Shown: piece by piece, positions 50,227 to 58,494 of the stretch
Position numbering within the stretch: the stretch's first letter is position 1
Layout of the letters: the number at the start of each line of letters is the position of its first letter
Assembly (NCBI RefSeq): GCF_014640315.1
Contig: NZ_BMGS01000001.1
Coordinates: forward strand, 124,001-188,000
From: Hymenobacter glacieicola
GTDB lineage: Bacteria > Bacteroidota > Bacteroidia > Cytophagales > Hymenobacteraceae
Length of the DNA stretch: 64,000 nt
Direction of reading: 5' to 3'
The notes under the pieces: model-generated
Told to the model about the DNA's origin: nothing
Database searches by the model: none
Seen by the model: only the letters and a program-made list of their open reading frames with translations
Position numbers and translations under genes: made by a program

Positions 50227-51012
50227 CTACTTGCCGGTGAAGCTGGCCGGCCGCTTTTCCAGGAAGGCCGACGTGCCCTCCCGAAAATCATCCGAATTAA
50301 AGCAGCGGGCAAAGGCATCGGCCTCACTCTGGTAGCCCTGGCGGTCCTTGTCGTAGTAGGCATCCACGCAGTCGAGGCACAACCCCACCGCCAGCGGCGC
50401 CTTGGTCAGGATGCGGCCGAGCAGTTGCTTGGTAAAGCTTAGCAGCTCCGCCTGGGGCACTACGTGGTTGACCAAGCCCAGGCGCAGGGCCTCGTCGGCC
50501 TTAACCATGTCGGCCGTCAGCAGCAACTCAATGGCTTTGCCTTTGCCGATGAGCTGGGTCAGGCGCTGGGTGCCGCCGTAGCCGGGCACCAGGCCCAGGT
50601 TTACTTCGGGCTGGCCAAAACGGGCATTTTCCGAGGCAATCCGCATGTGGCAGGCCATGGCCAGCTCGCAGCCCCCGCCCAAAGCAAAGCCGTTTACGGC
50701 CGCAATAACCGGCTTCGGGCTTTCTTCCAGCAGGCGGAAAGCCTCCTGGCCCTGCACGGCCGCCTGGCGCCCCGAAACCTCATCAAGCTGGGTAAGCTCC
50801 GCAATATCCGCTCCAGCCACAAACGACTTCTCCCCGCTACCCGTCAGGATAATGCCGCGCACGGCAGTATCGTCGAGGGCCTGCTGGGCCGCGGCCCGAA
50901 TTTCCTCGATGGTGGCCGCATTCAAGGCATTAAGCTTGTCGGGGCGGTTGATGGTGATGGTCAGGATGCCGGTTTCGGCGTCCAGGTGGTAGAGCAGGTT
51001 GGTGAAAGTCAT
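50227..51012 (-). CDS. Enoyl-CoA hydratase/isomerase family protein
   Basis: A 261-residue crotonase. The oxyanion-hole segments are SFVAGADIAEL (about residues 63-73) and NGFALGGGCELAMAC (about 103-117). The two catalytic glutamates are in GGCELA and FGQPEVNLGLVPGYGGTQ. This is the hydratase pattern, so it probably adds water to trans-2-enoyl-CoA in fatty-acid beta-oxidation; the chain length is unknown. ATG 51012 is the start of the usual N terminus (TFTNLLYHLDAETGILTITI). It is a single gene with no other beta-oxidation gene nearby. Confidence 0.9.
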   Translation of the reverse strand: MTFTNLLYHLDAETGILTITINRPDKLNALNAATIEEIRAAAQQALDDTAVRGIILTGSGEKSFVAGADIAELTQLDEVSGRQAAVQGQEAFRLLEESPKPVIAAVNGFALGGGCELAMACHMRIASENARFGQPEVNLGLVPGYGGTQRLTQLIGKGKAIELLLTADMVKADEALRLGLVNHVVPQAELLSFTKQLLGRILTKAPLAVGLCLDCVDAYYDKDRQGYQSEADAFARCFNSDDFREGTSAFLEKRPASFTGK

Positions 51013-51265
51013 AGCAAAAGAGGCGAGTGGGCACAATGAGCGGGTAAAGATAGGATGAATTACGGCGCGGCTAGACTACCAAGTCAGCTTCCCGGCTACC
51101 TCCCGCTAATGGCGGCTACCCCGGTTTCAGGATGCGAAAACCGCTGCTGCCAAGAGCCGCTACCAGGCGTGTTCACTTACGCAGCCTCGGGAAAGGATTA
51201 CATTATTAAAAATATATATTTACCCCAATCCTTGCTTTCCCTTTACTCCCAAACACTTCCGTCGT

Positions 51266-51688
51266 ATGAGCTTTGTTTCCGAGTTTAAAGAATTTATTTC
51301 CAAGGGCAATGTCCTTGACTTGGCAGTTGGGGTCATCATTGGGGGCGCCTTTGGCAACATCGTGAAGTCGCTCACGGACGACGTGCTGATGCCCCTGCTC
51401 ACCATACTGACGGGTGGCCTTGACTTCAAGGAATGGTTTCTGGCCCTCGACGGCACGAGCTACAGAACGCTGGAGGAGGCCAAAAAGGCGGGGGCCGCTA
51501 CTATTAACTACGGGTTGTTCCTGAACGCTATTATCGTGTTTCTGCTCATGGCCTTTGCCATTTTCTGGCTCGTGAAAATTGCCAACCGATTCAAGCGGCC
51601 CCAGCAGGTAGTAGTTGCCGACCCGGGCCCAACCAAGGAGCAACTGCTGCTAATGGATATCCGTGACGCTCTGCGTAGCCGCCCCTAA
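51266..51688 (+). CDS. mscL: Large-conductance mechanosensitive channel
   Basis: A 140-residue MscL. The conserved N-terminal amphipathic helix and first membrane helix read FVSEFKEFISKGNVLDLAVG and GVIIGGAFGNIVKSLTDDVL; the second helix is NAIIVFLLMAFAIFWLVKI (about residues 91-109). A C-terminal bundle follows. The homopentamer opens under membrane tension to release solutes on osmotic downshock. The periplasmic loop is rather long for MscL but within the range seen in Bacteroidota. The promoter region before it (51180-51230) is notably A+T-rich. Confidence 0.95.
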   Translation: MSFVSEFKEFISKGNVLDLAVGVIIGGAFGNIVKSLTDDVLMPLLTILTGGLDFKEWFLALDGTSYRTLEEAKKAGAATINYGLFLNAIIVFLLMAFAIFWLVKIANRFKRPQQVVVADPGPTKEQLLLMDIRDALRSRP

Positions 51689-52059
51689 GGAAATGTCAAC
51701 GACCGAGGAGCAGGCAGCGTTGGCCGGTAATTGACAGCGCACCACCGAGTTGTTGCGCCACGTGTAGCTTACAGTGGATAGGTTTGCAGCTTATGATGTA
51801 AGCTGCCGCTGAAACGCGTGGCCCGTCTTCTTACTTGGCTTGAGACTTGCTTTAGGCCGGGTAACAAGTCAAGCACTGCAACTGGGGCAGAGAAACATGC
51901 TGATTTTAGCACCAAGGCAAGCGTAGCTAAACGGCTGATTTGCAAGTTTCAGCTTGCTTTGAACTAACTTTACCACGCACCCGTTGGGCGCAAAACCGGG
52001 TTGTACTACTGCCATAGCGTACGTCGTTTATTTACCGGTTCTTACCACCTCACCTGTCC
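51689..52059. other. Intergenic region, probable promoter of the basic secreted protein
   Basis: No ORF or RNA was recognised. TAACTTTA (about 51965-51972) resembles a -7 box. Imperfect hairpins near 51760-51800 may end mscL transcription but lack T-runs. Confidence 0.35.
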
Positions 52060-52515
52060 ATGAAGAAGCTGTTTTTCGCCCTTATCGTAGCCGCCGTTGG
52101 GGTAGTAACAACGCCGGCTGCCAAAGCCCAGAGTACTGCCAGCGCCGCTTACTCGGGCCAGACGCAGCGAAGCAATGAGCAGGGGCTGCGCAAAAAGCGC
52201 AAGTCCTCCGCCACCGACATTGCCCGCATGCAGCAGCGCATGAGCATGAACCCCGATGAGGCCAAGCGCGACCAGCAACTCGAAATTCTGGAGGCTCGTT
52301 CGGGCATGAGCACCGCCAATACCAGCTTCGGGCGCTCGTCGGGTCCTGCCCGGCAATTTGAGAAGGGTGCTGGAGGCTTTACCGTGCGCAAGTTCAAGGA
52401 TAATCGAGTAGGCACGGCTCGCCAGAAGCGCGGGCAAACCCGGGCCGCGGGTTTCGTAGACCCCAAGGGCAAACCACTGACTCACAAGAAAAAGAAGCAC
52501 TTCTTATTCTTTTAA
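52060..52515 (+). CDS. Small, strongly basic exported protein of unknown function
   Basis: A 151-residue protein with a textbook signal peptide (MKKLFFALIVAAVGVVTTPA, cleavage near AKAQ at 21-24). The mature part has many Lys/Arg/Gln residues: QGLRKKRKSSATDIARMQQR, a helix that may continue to about residue 90, and a tail with THKKKKHFLFF at the very C terminus. It has no cysteine and no known domain. Such basic exported proteins can bind nucleic acid or wall polymers, but this is only a guess from charge. It is monocistronic, with a strong terminator shared with the convergent gene at 52593. Confidence 0.72.
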   Translation: MKKLFFALIVAAVGVVTTPAAKAQSTASAAYSGQTQRSNEQGLRKKRKSSATDIARMQQRMSMNPDEAKRDQQLEILEARSGMSTANTSFGRSSGPARQFEKGAGGFTVRKFKDNRVGTARQKRGQTRAAGFVDPKGKPLTHKKKKHFLFF

Positions 52516-52530
52516 TCCTCAGGAGCACAG

Positions 52531-52576
52531 AGCAAGAAAAAGCCCCGCTGCATCAGTAGCGGGGCTTTTTCTTGCT
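52531..52576. terminator. Bidirectional terminator between the two small exported-protein genes
   Basis: A perfect 19-bp stem (52531-52549 with 52558-52576) with an 8-base loop; A5 on the left arm and T5 on the right arm serve both strands. Confidence 0.92.
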
Positions 52577-52592
52577 CTAGGTAGTTGTAAAA

Positions 52593-52850
52593 CTAATGTC
52601 GCGCACGGGCCAGGGCCGGCCATCTGGCTGAGTAAAAGGTGGAGTACCCGGGTGCAGTAACCGGGCGCACCAGCGCCGAGCCGGCTGGCTTTTTCAGCGC
52701 GCTGAAGCTGTTACTACCCGGGTAGGGTAGGGCCCGTGACGAGGGCGCCACCTCACTTGGGGCATACGGTACTAGTTGGCGGGCTGCCAGCAGCTGCCCG
52801 CAGCAGGTTGCCCCTGCCACCAGGGTAGTAAAAAGTAAAATACGCTTCAT
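52593..52850 (-). CDS. Small exported protein of unknown function
   Basis: An 85-residue protein with a signal peptide (MKRILLFTTLVAGATCCGQL; cleavage around residue 20-23) and a short, Pro/Ser/Ala-rich mature part (PYAPSEVAPSSRALPYPG, APGYSTFYSARW) without recognisable domain. The double Cys near the signal end is not a canonical lipobox. Support is moderate: codon use looks like the neighbours, the signal peptide is good and the shared terminator lies directly downstream. The short and low-complexity mature part means that over-prediction cannot be fully excluded. Confidence 0.5.
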   Translation of the reverse strand: MKRILLFTTLVAGATCCGQLLAARQLVPYAPSEVAPSSRALPYPGSNSFSALKKPAGSALVRPVTAPGYSTFYSARWPALARARH

Positions 52851-53268
52851 ACGAACGAATTAGAGCGTTAAACGAAGCCTGCCCAACAAAGATGCAAAAG
52901 CTAACCGAGTGGTTGCCAAGCTAGAAAATCATATTTCCAAGGTTCCCGCCCCTAATAGGTTAGGTCCCTACTCATCCCCACATCAACTTACGCACGCGAC
53001 CTGCTGCAAACCACTTCCTATTCCTCCCAACTTCACTTCCTCCTTGCTTCTCCACTCGTCCGCTTTTACCGAAGCCACAGGCATAATTGGCTGTGCATCT
53101 GGTGTTTTGGCGCAAGCGTATGATCTAAGATAGGGAGCGGGTTCCGGTTTTTAAAACCAAATAAATTTTGTGGCCCTGACGCGGAGAAGCAAACTAGAGT
53201 CGCTTTAAAGCAGAAAAGCCCCAACCTGCGGAGGTTGGGGCTTTTCTGGTGGCAACAAAGCGTCCGTT
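52851..53268. other. Intergenic region before the infB terminator
   Basis: The only clear element is the infB terminator at its right end. A short plus-strand frame (52909-53133) is not convincing. The promoter of the small minus-strand gene should be in the left part. Confidence 0.4.
53211..53248 (-). terminator. Terminator of the rimP-nusA-infB operon
   Basis: A 17-bp perfect stem (53211-53227 with 53232-53248) with a GCGG loop; the minus-strand side ends in CTTTTCTG. It lies 21 bases after the infB stop. Confidence 0.88.
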
Positions 53269-56200
53269 TTACAGGGTGCGCTTTACCTCTTTTTCTTCGA
53301 ATCCTTCAATGTTGTCCCCTTCGCGGAGGTCATTGTAGCCTTTCAGCGAGATACCGCACTCGTAACCCTGGCGTACTTCCGACACATCGTCTTTGTAGCG
53401 CTTGAGGTCTTGAATTTCGCCCGAGTACACCACAATACCGTCGCGGACCAGCCGCACCTTGGTTTTGCGGGTGAAGGTACCGTCCGTTACCATACAGCCG
53501 GCAATAGTACCCACTTTGGTAATGTTGAATACCTGGCGAACCTCGGCGTTGGCTACTACCACTTCCTGCACCGTTGGGGCCAGCATGCCTTCCATGGCAT
53601 CCTTCACCTCGTTGATGGCATTGTAGATGATAGAGTAGAGGCGGATATCAATCTGCTCCTGCTCGGCCAGCTTACGTGCGCTCTGAGAAGGACGCACTTG
53701 GAAGCCAATGATGATGGCGTCGGAGGCCGAAGCCAGCAGTACGTCGGATTCAGAAATGGCGCCCACCCCTTTGCTGAGGATGTTCACGGCCACTTCTGGC
53801 GTGCTCAGCTTGAGCAGGGAGTCGGCCAGTGCTTCCACCGAGCCGTCCACGTCACCTTTCACCAGCACGTTGAGTTCCTTGAACGAGCCGATGGCCAGAC
53901 GACGACCAATTTCATCCAGGGTAATGTGCTTCTTAGTGCGCATGGTCTGCTCGCGGGTCAGCTGCTGACGCTGGGTAGCCAGTTCCCGTGCTTCCCGCTC
54001 GGTTTCCATCACCTGAATCTTGTCACCCGCCTGAGGCGCGCCCGTCAGACCAAGCACCTGAACCGGAGTAGCTGGCCCGGCCTGCTTCATCTTTTTGCCG
54101 CGGTGGTCCGTCATGGCCTTTACGCGGCCGTAGTGTGGGCCAGCCAATACGATGTCGCCTACGTTCATGGTACCGGTCTGGACCAGAATGGTCGTCACGT
54201 AACCACGTCCTTTGTCCAGGGAGGCTTCGATAACGGTGCCAATGGCGTTGCGGTCCGGGTTGGCTGTCAGCTCCAGAATCTCGGCTTCCAGCAGCACCTT
54301 TTCCAGCAGATCGTCAATACCAAGGCCCGTTTTGGCCGATACTTCCTGAGACTGGTATTTACCACCCCATTCTTCTACCAGCACGTTAATAGCCGACAGT
54401 TCTTCCCGCACTTTGTCGGGGTTGGCACCGGGCTTATCAATCTTGTTTAGCGCAATGACAATCGGTACCCCAGCGGCCTGGGCGTGGTTGATGGCTTCCT
54501 TGGTCTGGGGCATTACCGAGTCGTCGGCCGCTACCACAATAATGGCAATGTCCGTCACCTTGGCGCCACGGGCACGCATGGCGGTAAACGCTTCGTGACC
54601 CGGGGTATCCAGGAAGGTTACCCGCTTGCCCGACTTGGTCATCACGTCATAAGCACCAATGTGCTGGGTGATGCCACCTGCTTCGCCCTTAGCTACGCTG
54701 GCGTTCCGGATGTAGTCAAGCAAAGAGGTCTTACCGTGGTCAACGTGACCCATGATGGTCACGATAGGAGCCCGCGGCTGCAGGTCTTCCGGTGCATCCT
54801 CAATGTCGATGGTCGTTTCCTCTTCCTCAGCACTCAGGAATTCTACGTCGTAGCCGAATTCATCCGCAATAACAGTAATGGCTTCGGCGTCGAGGCGCTG
54901 GTTGATAGAAACGAACATGCCCATGTTCAGGCACACCTTGATTACTTCGTTCACCGATACATCCATGAACGACGCCAGGTCGTTGGCAGAGATGAATTCA
55001 GTTACTTTCAGGGTCTTGGCATCCAGCTCGTTCTGAGCGCGCAAGGCCTCCCGGTCTTCGGCGGCCATGTTCCGCTTGTCGCGGCGGTACTTGGCGCGGT
55101 TCTGCTGCTGACCACCACGGCCGCCGCTGAGCTTGGCCAGCGTTGCCTTGATCTGCTCCTGAATTTGCTTGTCGTTTTGCTCGGGCGTAAGAGCCGGCGC
55201 AGGCTGACGGTTGTTGCCACCGGTTCCGGCAGGGCGGTTGTTGCCACCGCCTTGCTGACCCGGACGGTTGTTACCGCCCGTACCGGCGGGGCGGTTGCCA
55301 CCACCTTGCTGGCCGGGACCACCTTGGCGGTTGCCGCCCTGTTGGCCGGGACCACCGGAGCCAGTTTGCTGGCCAGGAGTTCCGGGCCCACTCATTGGAA
55401 TGCGCTGGCGCTTCTTCTTATCAGGGCTGATGCCGCTCTTGCGTACGTCCGAGGATGCTACAGGGCGGGCACCACGCCCGCCACCACCGCGCCGCGAAGA
55501 ATCAAGGGGCAACTCAATCTTACCAAGAACAGTCAGGCCTTTTAGCTGATCCGCCTTGGCTACGATGGTGCCTTCTTCCGTGGCTGCGGCATCCGGAGCG
55601 GCAGCTGGTGCTGGAGCCGGGGTAGCCGGGGCAGGCTGCGGTGCCTCAGGAGCTTTCGGAGCAGGAGCTGCCGCTACGGGAGCGGTAGGCTGGGGTGCTG
55701 GCGCAACCGGCTGAGGGGCAGGCTTGGGCGCTTCCGCTACTGGGGCAGCAGGCGCAGGCTTTACCTCGGGTTGAGGCGCAGCTATTGGCGCAGGTTGGGG
55801 AGCCTCAGGAGCTTTGGGCGCAGTGGCTACGGGAGCCGGTTCAGGGGCCGGAGCCGGAGTAGGCTGAGCAGCCGGGGCTGCTGGTGCAGCCGGTCGGGGT
55901 GGCACGGGCCGGCCCTTGGCATCCAGCTCAATTTTACCCAGCACTTTCAGGCCAGGCACGCGGCTTGCCTCCGGAGCGGGGGCAGCCACTGGCTGAGGAG
56001 TGGGGGTAGCGGGTTTGGGGGCCTCAGCCGCTGGAGCGGGTTGAGGCGCGGGGGCGGCCGGCTTTGGAGCCGGCGCAGCAGGGGTAGGGGCTGGTTTAGG
56101 AGCGGCAGCTTCCGCCGCACGCGCCTGGGCCGCCGAAGCTGCCGCGGCGTCTAGCTCCGTCTGGCGCTTGGCCTGACTGAGCTTTGCGGCCTCCATCTTA

Positions 56201-56379
56201 TCCTGCGCCGACGACTCAAACGCCTTTTCGAGCAGGGATACCTGCTCCGACGATAGCTTGGTCGTAGGTTTGTTTTCGATGATGTGCCCTTTTCCCGCCA
56301 GAAAATCTACAATCGTAGAAAGTCCAACGTTCAGGTCTTTGGCCGCCTGATTCAGCCGTTTGGTTGCTGCTTCCGCCAT
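53269..56379 (-). CDS. infB: Translation initiation factor IF-2
   Basis: A 1036-residue IF-2. Residues 1-60 are the IF2-N helix bundle ([20 protein letters not shown]). Residues about 75-430 are low-complexity: first Ala/Pro repeats (APAPAAPAPK types), then Gly/Gln/Asn repeats ([20 protein letters not shown]). A second IF2-N module and then the GTPase domain follow: G1 [18 protein letters not shown]3 [17 protein letters not shown]4 [13 protein letters not shown]. Domains II-IV (fMet-tRNA binding) complete the C-terminal half. ATG 56379 gives the normal N terminus. A perfect -7 box in the 126-bp gap after nusA suggests extra, separate expression. Confidence 0.97.
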   Translation of the reverse strand: MAEAATKRLNQAAKDLNVGLSTIVDFLAGKGHIIENKPTTKLSSEQVSLLEKAFESSAQDKMEAAKLSQAKRQTELDAAAASAAQARAAEAAAPKPAPTPAAPAPKPAAPAPQPAPAAEAPKPATPTPQPVAAPAPEASRVPGLKVLGKIELDAKGRPVPPRPAAPAAPAAQPTPAPAPEPAPVATAPKAPEAPQPAPIAAPQPEVKPAPAAPVAEAPKPAPQPVAPAPQPTAPVAAAPAPKAPEAPQPAPATPAPAPAAAPDAAATEEGTIVAKADQLKGLTVLGKIELPLDSSRRGGGGRGARPVASSDVRKSGISPDKKKRQRIPMSGPGTPGQQTGSGGPGQQGGNRQGGPGQQGGGNRPAGTGGNNRPGQQGGGNNRPAGTGGNNRQPAPALTPEQNDKQIQEQIKATLAKLSGGRGGQQQNRAKYRRDKRNMAAEDREALRAQNELDAKTLKVTEFISANDLASFMDVSVNEVIKVCLNMGMFVSINQRLDAEAITVIADEFGYDVEFLSAEEEETTIDIEDAPEDLQPRAPIVTIMGHVDHGKTSLLDYIRNASVAKGEAGGITQHIGAYDVMTKSGKRVTFLDTPGHEAFTAMRARGAKVTDIAIIVVAADDSVMPQTKEAINHAQAAGVPIVIALNKIDKPGANPDKVREELSAINVLVEEWGGKYQSQEVSAKTGLGIDDLLEKVLLEAEILELTANPDRNAIGTVIEASLDKGRGYVTTILVQTGTMNVGDIVLAGPHYGRVKAMTDHRGKKMKQAGPATPVQVLGLTGAPQAGDKIQVMETEREARELATQRQQLTREQTMRTKKHITLDEIGRRLAIGSFKELNVLVKGDVDGSVEALADSLLKLSTPEVAVNILSKGVGAISESDVLLASASDAIIIGFQVRPSQSARKLAEQEQIDIRLYSIIYNAINEVKDAMEGMLAPTVQEVVVANAEVRQVFNITKVGTIAGCMVTDGTFTRKTKVRLVRDGIVVYSGEIQDLKRYKDDVSEVRQGYECGISLKGYNDLREGDNIEGFEEKEVKRTL

Positions 56380-56412
56380 TCTATGCTCGCGAACGATACT
56401 CTTATTCAGTTG

Positions 56413-56420
56413 CAAAGGTA
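56413..56420 (-). promoter_or_regulatory. Internal -7 promoter box before infB
   Basis: Minus-strand TACCTTTG matches TAnnTTTG, 33 bases upstream of the infB ATG, in the nusA-infB gap. Confidence 0.45.
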
Positions 56421-56505
56421 CTATATTAAATCTTGCCGGGCGGGGTCAAAATCAAACCACCCGGCTTGATTATTTAACCCCCTTGCCGTACCGGCCGCCG
56501 CGCAC

Positions 56506-57798
56506 TCATTGCGCGCCGCCGGAATTTTGTGCTTCTTCCTCCTGGCTGTCGCTTTCGTTGTCCTCGAACTCGTTACGGATTACGCGGAAAAGCTCCTCAA
56601 CAGTTTCCTCTTCCAGCTCCGTCCGACGAACGATGTCTTCCTTGCTGACTGCCAATACGGCGCGACCAGTGTCGAGGCCGATTTTCTTCAGCTCATCGAG
56701 AATCCAGCCTTCAATCTCATCCTGGAACTCGTCCAAGGCGATGTCTTCTTCAAAATCACCGGCATCCCGGAACACGTCGATTTCCATGCCCACGAGCCGC
56801 GAGGCCAGTTTGATGTTGGCGCCGCCGCGGCCAATGGCCAGTGATACCTGGTCTGGCTTTAAGAACACCGAAACCCGTCCAGTTTGTTCGTTGATTTTCA
56901 TCGACGTCAACTTAGCTGGCGACAGGGCCCGGGCAATGTAGAGCTCCAGGTTGTCGGTGTAGTTGATGATGTCGATGTTTTCGTTTTCCAGTTCCCGCAC
57001 TACGGCGTGAATACGGGAGCCTTTCATGCCTACGCAGGCACCTACGGGGTCAATCCGGTCGTCGTAGCTTTCTACGGCTACTTTGGCCCGCTCGCCCGGC
57101 TCCCGCACGATGTTCTTGATGGTGATAAGGCCATCGAAGATTTCGGGTACTTCCTGCTCCATCAAACGCTCCAGAAAAGCCGGTGCGGCCCGCGAGAGGA
57201 TGATTTTGGGCGTGCCGTTCAGCACGTCCACGCGGTGTACCACGGCCCGGATGGTGTCGCCCTTGCGGTAGCGGTCCTTCGGAATTTGCTCGCCCTTAGG
57301 TAGCACCAGCTCGTTTTCGTCTTTGTCCAGGATGAGGGCTTCGCGGCCCCACACCTGGTACACTTCACCTACTACTACCTCGCCTACCTGATCTTTGTAG
57401 GCCTGGTAGAGGTTGTCACGCTCCAGGTCCTTCACGCGCTGAATCAGCGTTTGGCGGGCCATGAGCACGGCGCGGCGGCCGAAGTCTTCCAGCTTAATTT
57501 CCTCGGCTACCGATTCGCCTACCTCATAGTCGGGCTCGATCTTCTGGGCCTCGGCCAGCGGAATTTTGTCCAGGTCCCAGATATCCTCGGAGTTATCGTC
57601 CACGATTTCGCGGTTCCGATAGATTTCCAAGTCGCCTTTGTCCACGTTCAGGATGACGTCGAAGTTCGAGTCATCGTCGTACTTCTTGCGAATCATCGTG
57701 CGGAACACTTCCTCCAGGATGCTCATCATCGTGGGGCGGTCGATGTTCTTCGACCGGGCGAATTCGGCAAACGATTCAATCAGGACGTTGCTGTTCAT
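56506..57798 (-). CDS. nusA: Transcription termination/antitermination factor NusA
   Basis: A 430-residue NusA. The N-terminal RNA-polymerase-binding domain is about 1-130, S1 about 135-200 (GEVVVGEVYQVWGREALILD), KH1 about 230-300 (DPVGACVGMKGSRIHAVVRE) and KH2 about 300-365 (VSLAIGRGGANIKLASRLVG). The C-terminal acidic repeats of gamma-proteobacterial NusA are absent, as in most bacteria; instead there is an acidic, Glu/Asp-rich tail. It controls pausing, termination and rRNA antitermination. It lies between rimP and infB in the conserved operon; the rimP-nusA gap carries inverted simple repeats. Confidence 0.97.
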   Translation of the reverse strand: MNSNVLIESFAEFARSKNIDRPTMMSILEEVFRTMIRKKYDDDSNFDVILNVDKGDLEIYRNREIVDDNSEDIWDLDKIPLAEAQKIEPDYEVGESVAEEIKLEDFGRRAVLMARQTLIQRVKDLERDNLYQAYKDQVGEVVVGEVYQVWGREALILDKDENELVLPKGEQIPKDRYRKGDTIRAVVHRVDVLNGTPKIILSRAAPAFLERLMEQEVPEIFDGLITIKNIVREPGERAKVAVESYDDRIDPVGACVGMKGSRIHAVVRELENENIDIINYTDNLELYIARALSPAKLTSMKINEQTGRVSVFLKPDQVSLAIGRGGANIKLASRLVGMEIDVFRDAGDFEEDIALDEFQDEIEGWILDELKKIGLDTGRAVLAVSKEDIVRRTELEEETVEELFRVIRNEFEDNESDSQEEEAQNSGGAQ

Positions 57799-57812
57799 AC
57801 TGATGTTAATTG

Positions 57813-57899
57813 GGGGTTGTTAGCGGTTGGTTGTGAGTTGTGGGGTTGTCCAAAGGCAATGGCGGCCTGACAACTGACAACTGGTGACTGACAACTGCT
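57813..57899. repeat. Inverted simple repeats between rimP and nusA
   Basis: A G/T-rich arm with five GGTTG/AGTTG-type units ending in GGGTTGTC (57813-57850) faces an A/C-rich arm with three GACAACTG-type units (57868-57896). The arms can pair in register through GGTTGTC/GACAACT units. The repeats begin within about ten bases of the rimP stop codon. Confidence 0.55.
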
Positions 57900-57904
57900 C
57901 TTGC

Positions 57905-58378
57905 TTATTTAAACGAAATAACCACTTTCGCTTCCTGAATGCTGGCGAACGGCACCAAGGCGGCGGGGAGGGTTTTCTTTTTGCTTTTCTCTTTGACTAC
58001 CTCCGCCAGCTGAATGCCTTCCGCTTCTACCGCCTCGAGGGTACCGGTTTTCTCGGTGCCGTCAGTGAGCTTGAGGCTAAGGCTGCGGCCCACGTGGCGG
58101 GTGTACTGGCGGGCGTCGCGCAGGGGCTGGTCGGCGCCGGGCGAAGTAACTTCCAGGGTGTAGCTGGCGTCTTCGCCGTACTCCTCATCTACGCGGCGGG
58201 CAAGGCGGCGGCTGATCTGAGCGCACTCATCAATGCCCACGCCCTGCTCCCCGTCGAGGGTGACGGTCACTTTGGGGCGAATGGCATCCGAGACGGTCAG
58301 GTCCACCACGAACAGGCTCCCATCGGTAGGCAGGCTGTCCTGCAGCATCTCCGACAGGCGGGCACGGTCAAGTTTCAT
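57905..58378 (-). CDS. rimP: Ribosome maturation factor RimP
   Basis: A 157-residue RimP with the N-terminal alpha/beta domain (SLFVVDLTVSDAIRPKVTVT, DGEQGVGIDECAQISRRLAR) and the C-terminal SH3-like barrel (SPGADQPLRDARQYTRHVGR through FASIQEAKVVISF). It binds the 30S subunit and helps 16S maturation near the central pseudoknot. It is first gene of rimP-nusA-infB. Its leader contains a terminator-like hairpin 27 bases upstream of the start, downstream of the only good promoter box. Confidence 0.93.
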   Translation of the reverse strand: MKLDRARLSEMLQDSLPTDGSLFVVDLTVSDAIRPKVTVTLDGEQGVGIDECAQISRRLARRVDEEYGEDASYTLEVTSPGADQPLRDARQYTRHVGRSLSLKLTDGTEKTGTLEAVEAEGIQLAEVVKEKSKKKTLPAALVPFASIQEAKVVISFK

Positions 58379-58404
58379 AGGCGAGGCACCGGGTGATAAA
58401 AGAA

Positions 58405-58427
58405 AGAGGGGACTGTCCGTCCCCTCT
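58405..58427 (-). promoter_or_regulatory. Terminator-like hairpin in the rimP-nusA-infB leader
   Basis: The stem AGAGGGGAC/GTCCCCTCT (58405-58413 with 58419-58427, loop of 5) is followed on the minus strand by TTCTTTTATC. It lies between the -7 box at 58450-58457 and the rimP ATG. It may be an attenuator in the operon leader, or simply the terminator of the T9SS cargo gene upstream, or both. Confidence 0.55.
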
Positions 58428-58449
58428 GTCGTGTTGTAGTTTGCAGGTG

Positions 58450-58480
58450 CAAAGATAATACAATTCTAGGCTGAAAACAA
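58450..58480 (-). promoter_or_regulatory. Promoter of rimP-nusA-infB
   Basis: Minus-strand TTG (58478-58480), a 20-base spacer and TATCTTTG (58450-58457). The predicted start of transcription is near 58444, giving a leader of about 65 bases that includes the hairpin. Confidence 0.6.
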
Positions 58481-58494
58481 GGCCTATCTGCCCC

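Noticed and set aside
52909..53133. 74-codon plus-strand frame upstream of the infB terminator
   Set aside because: Cys/Pro/Ser-rich translation with no signal or motif; no promoter nearby.
54900..56160. Tandem repetitive DNA in infB considered as a CRISPR-like array or minisatellite locus
   Set aside because: The repeats keep the reading frame and encode Ala/Pro and Gly/Gln-rich IF-2 linker; no fixed repeat-spacer spacing.
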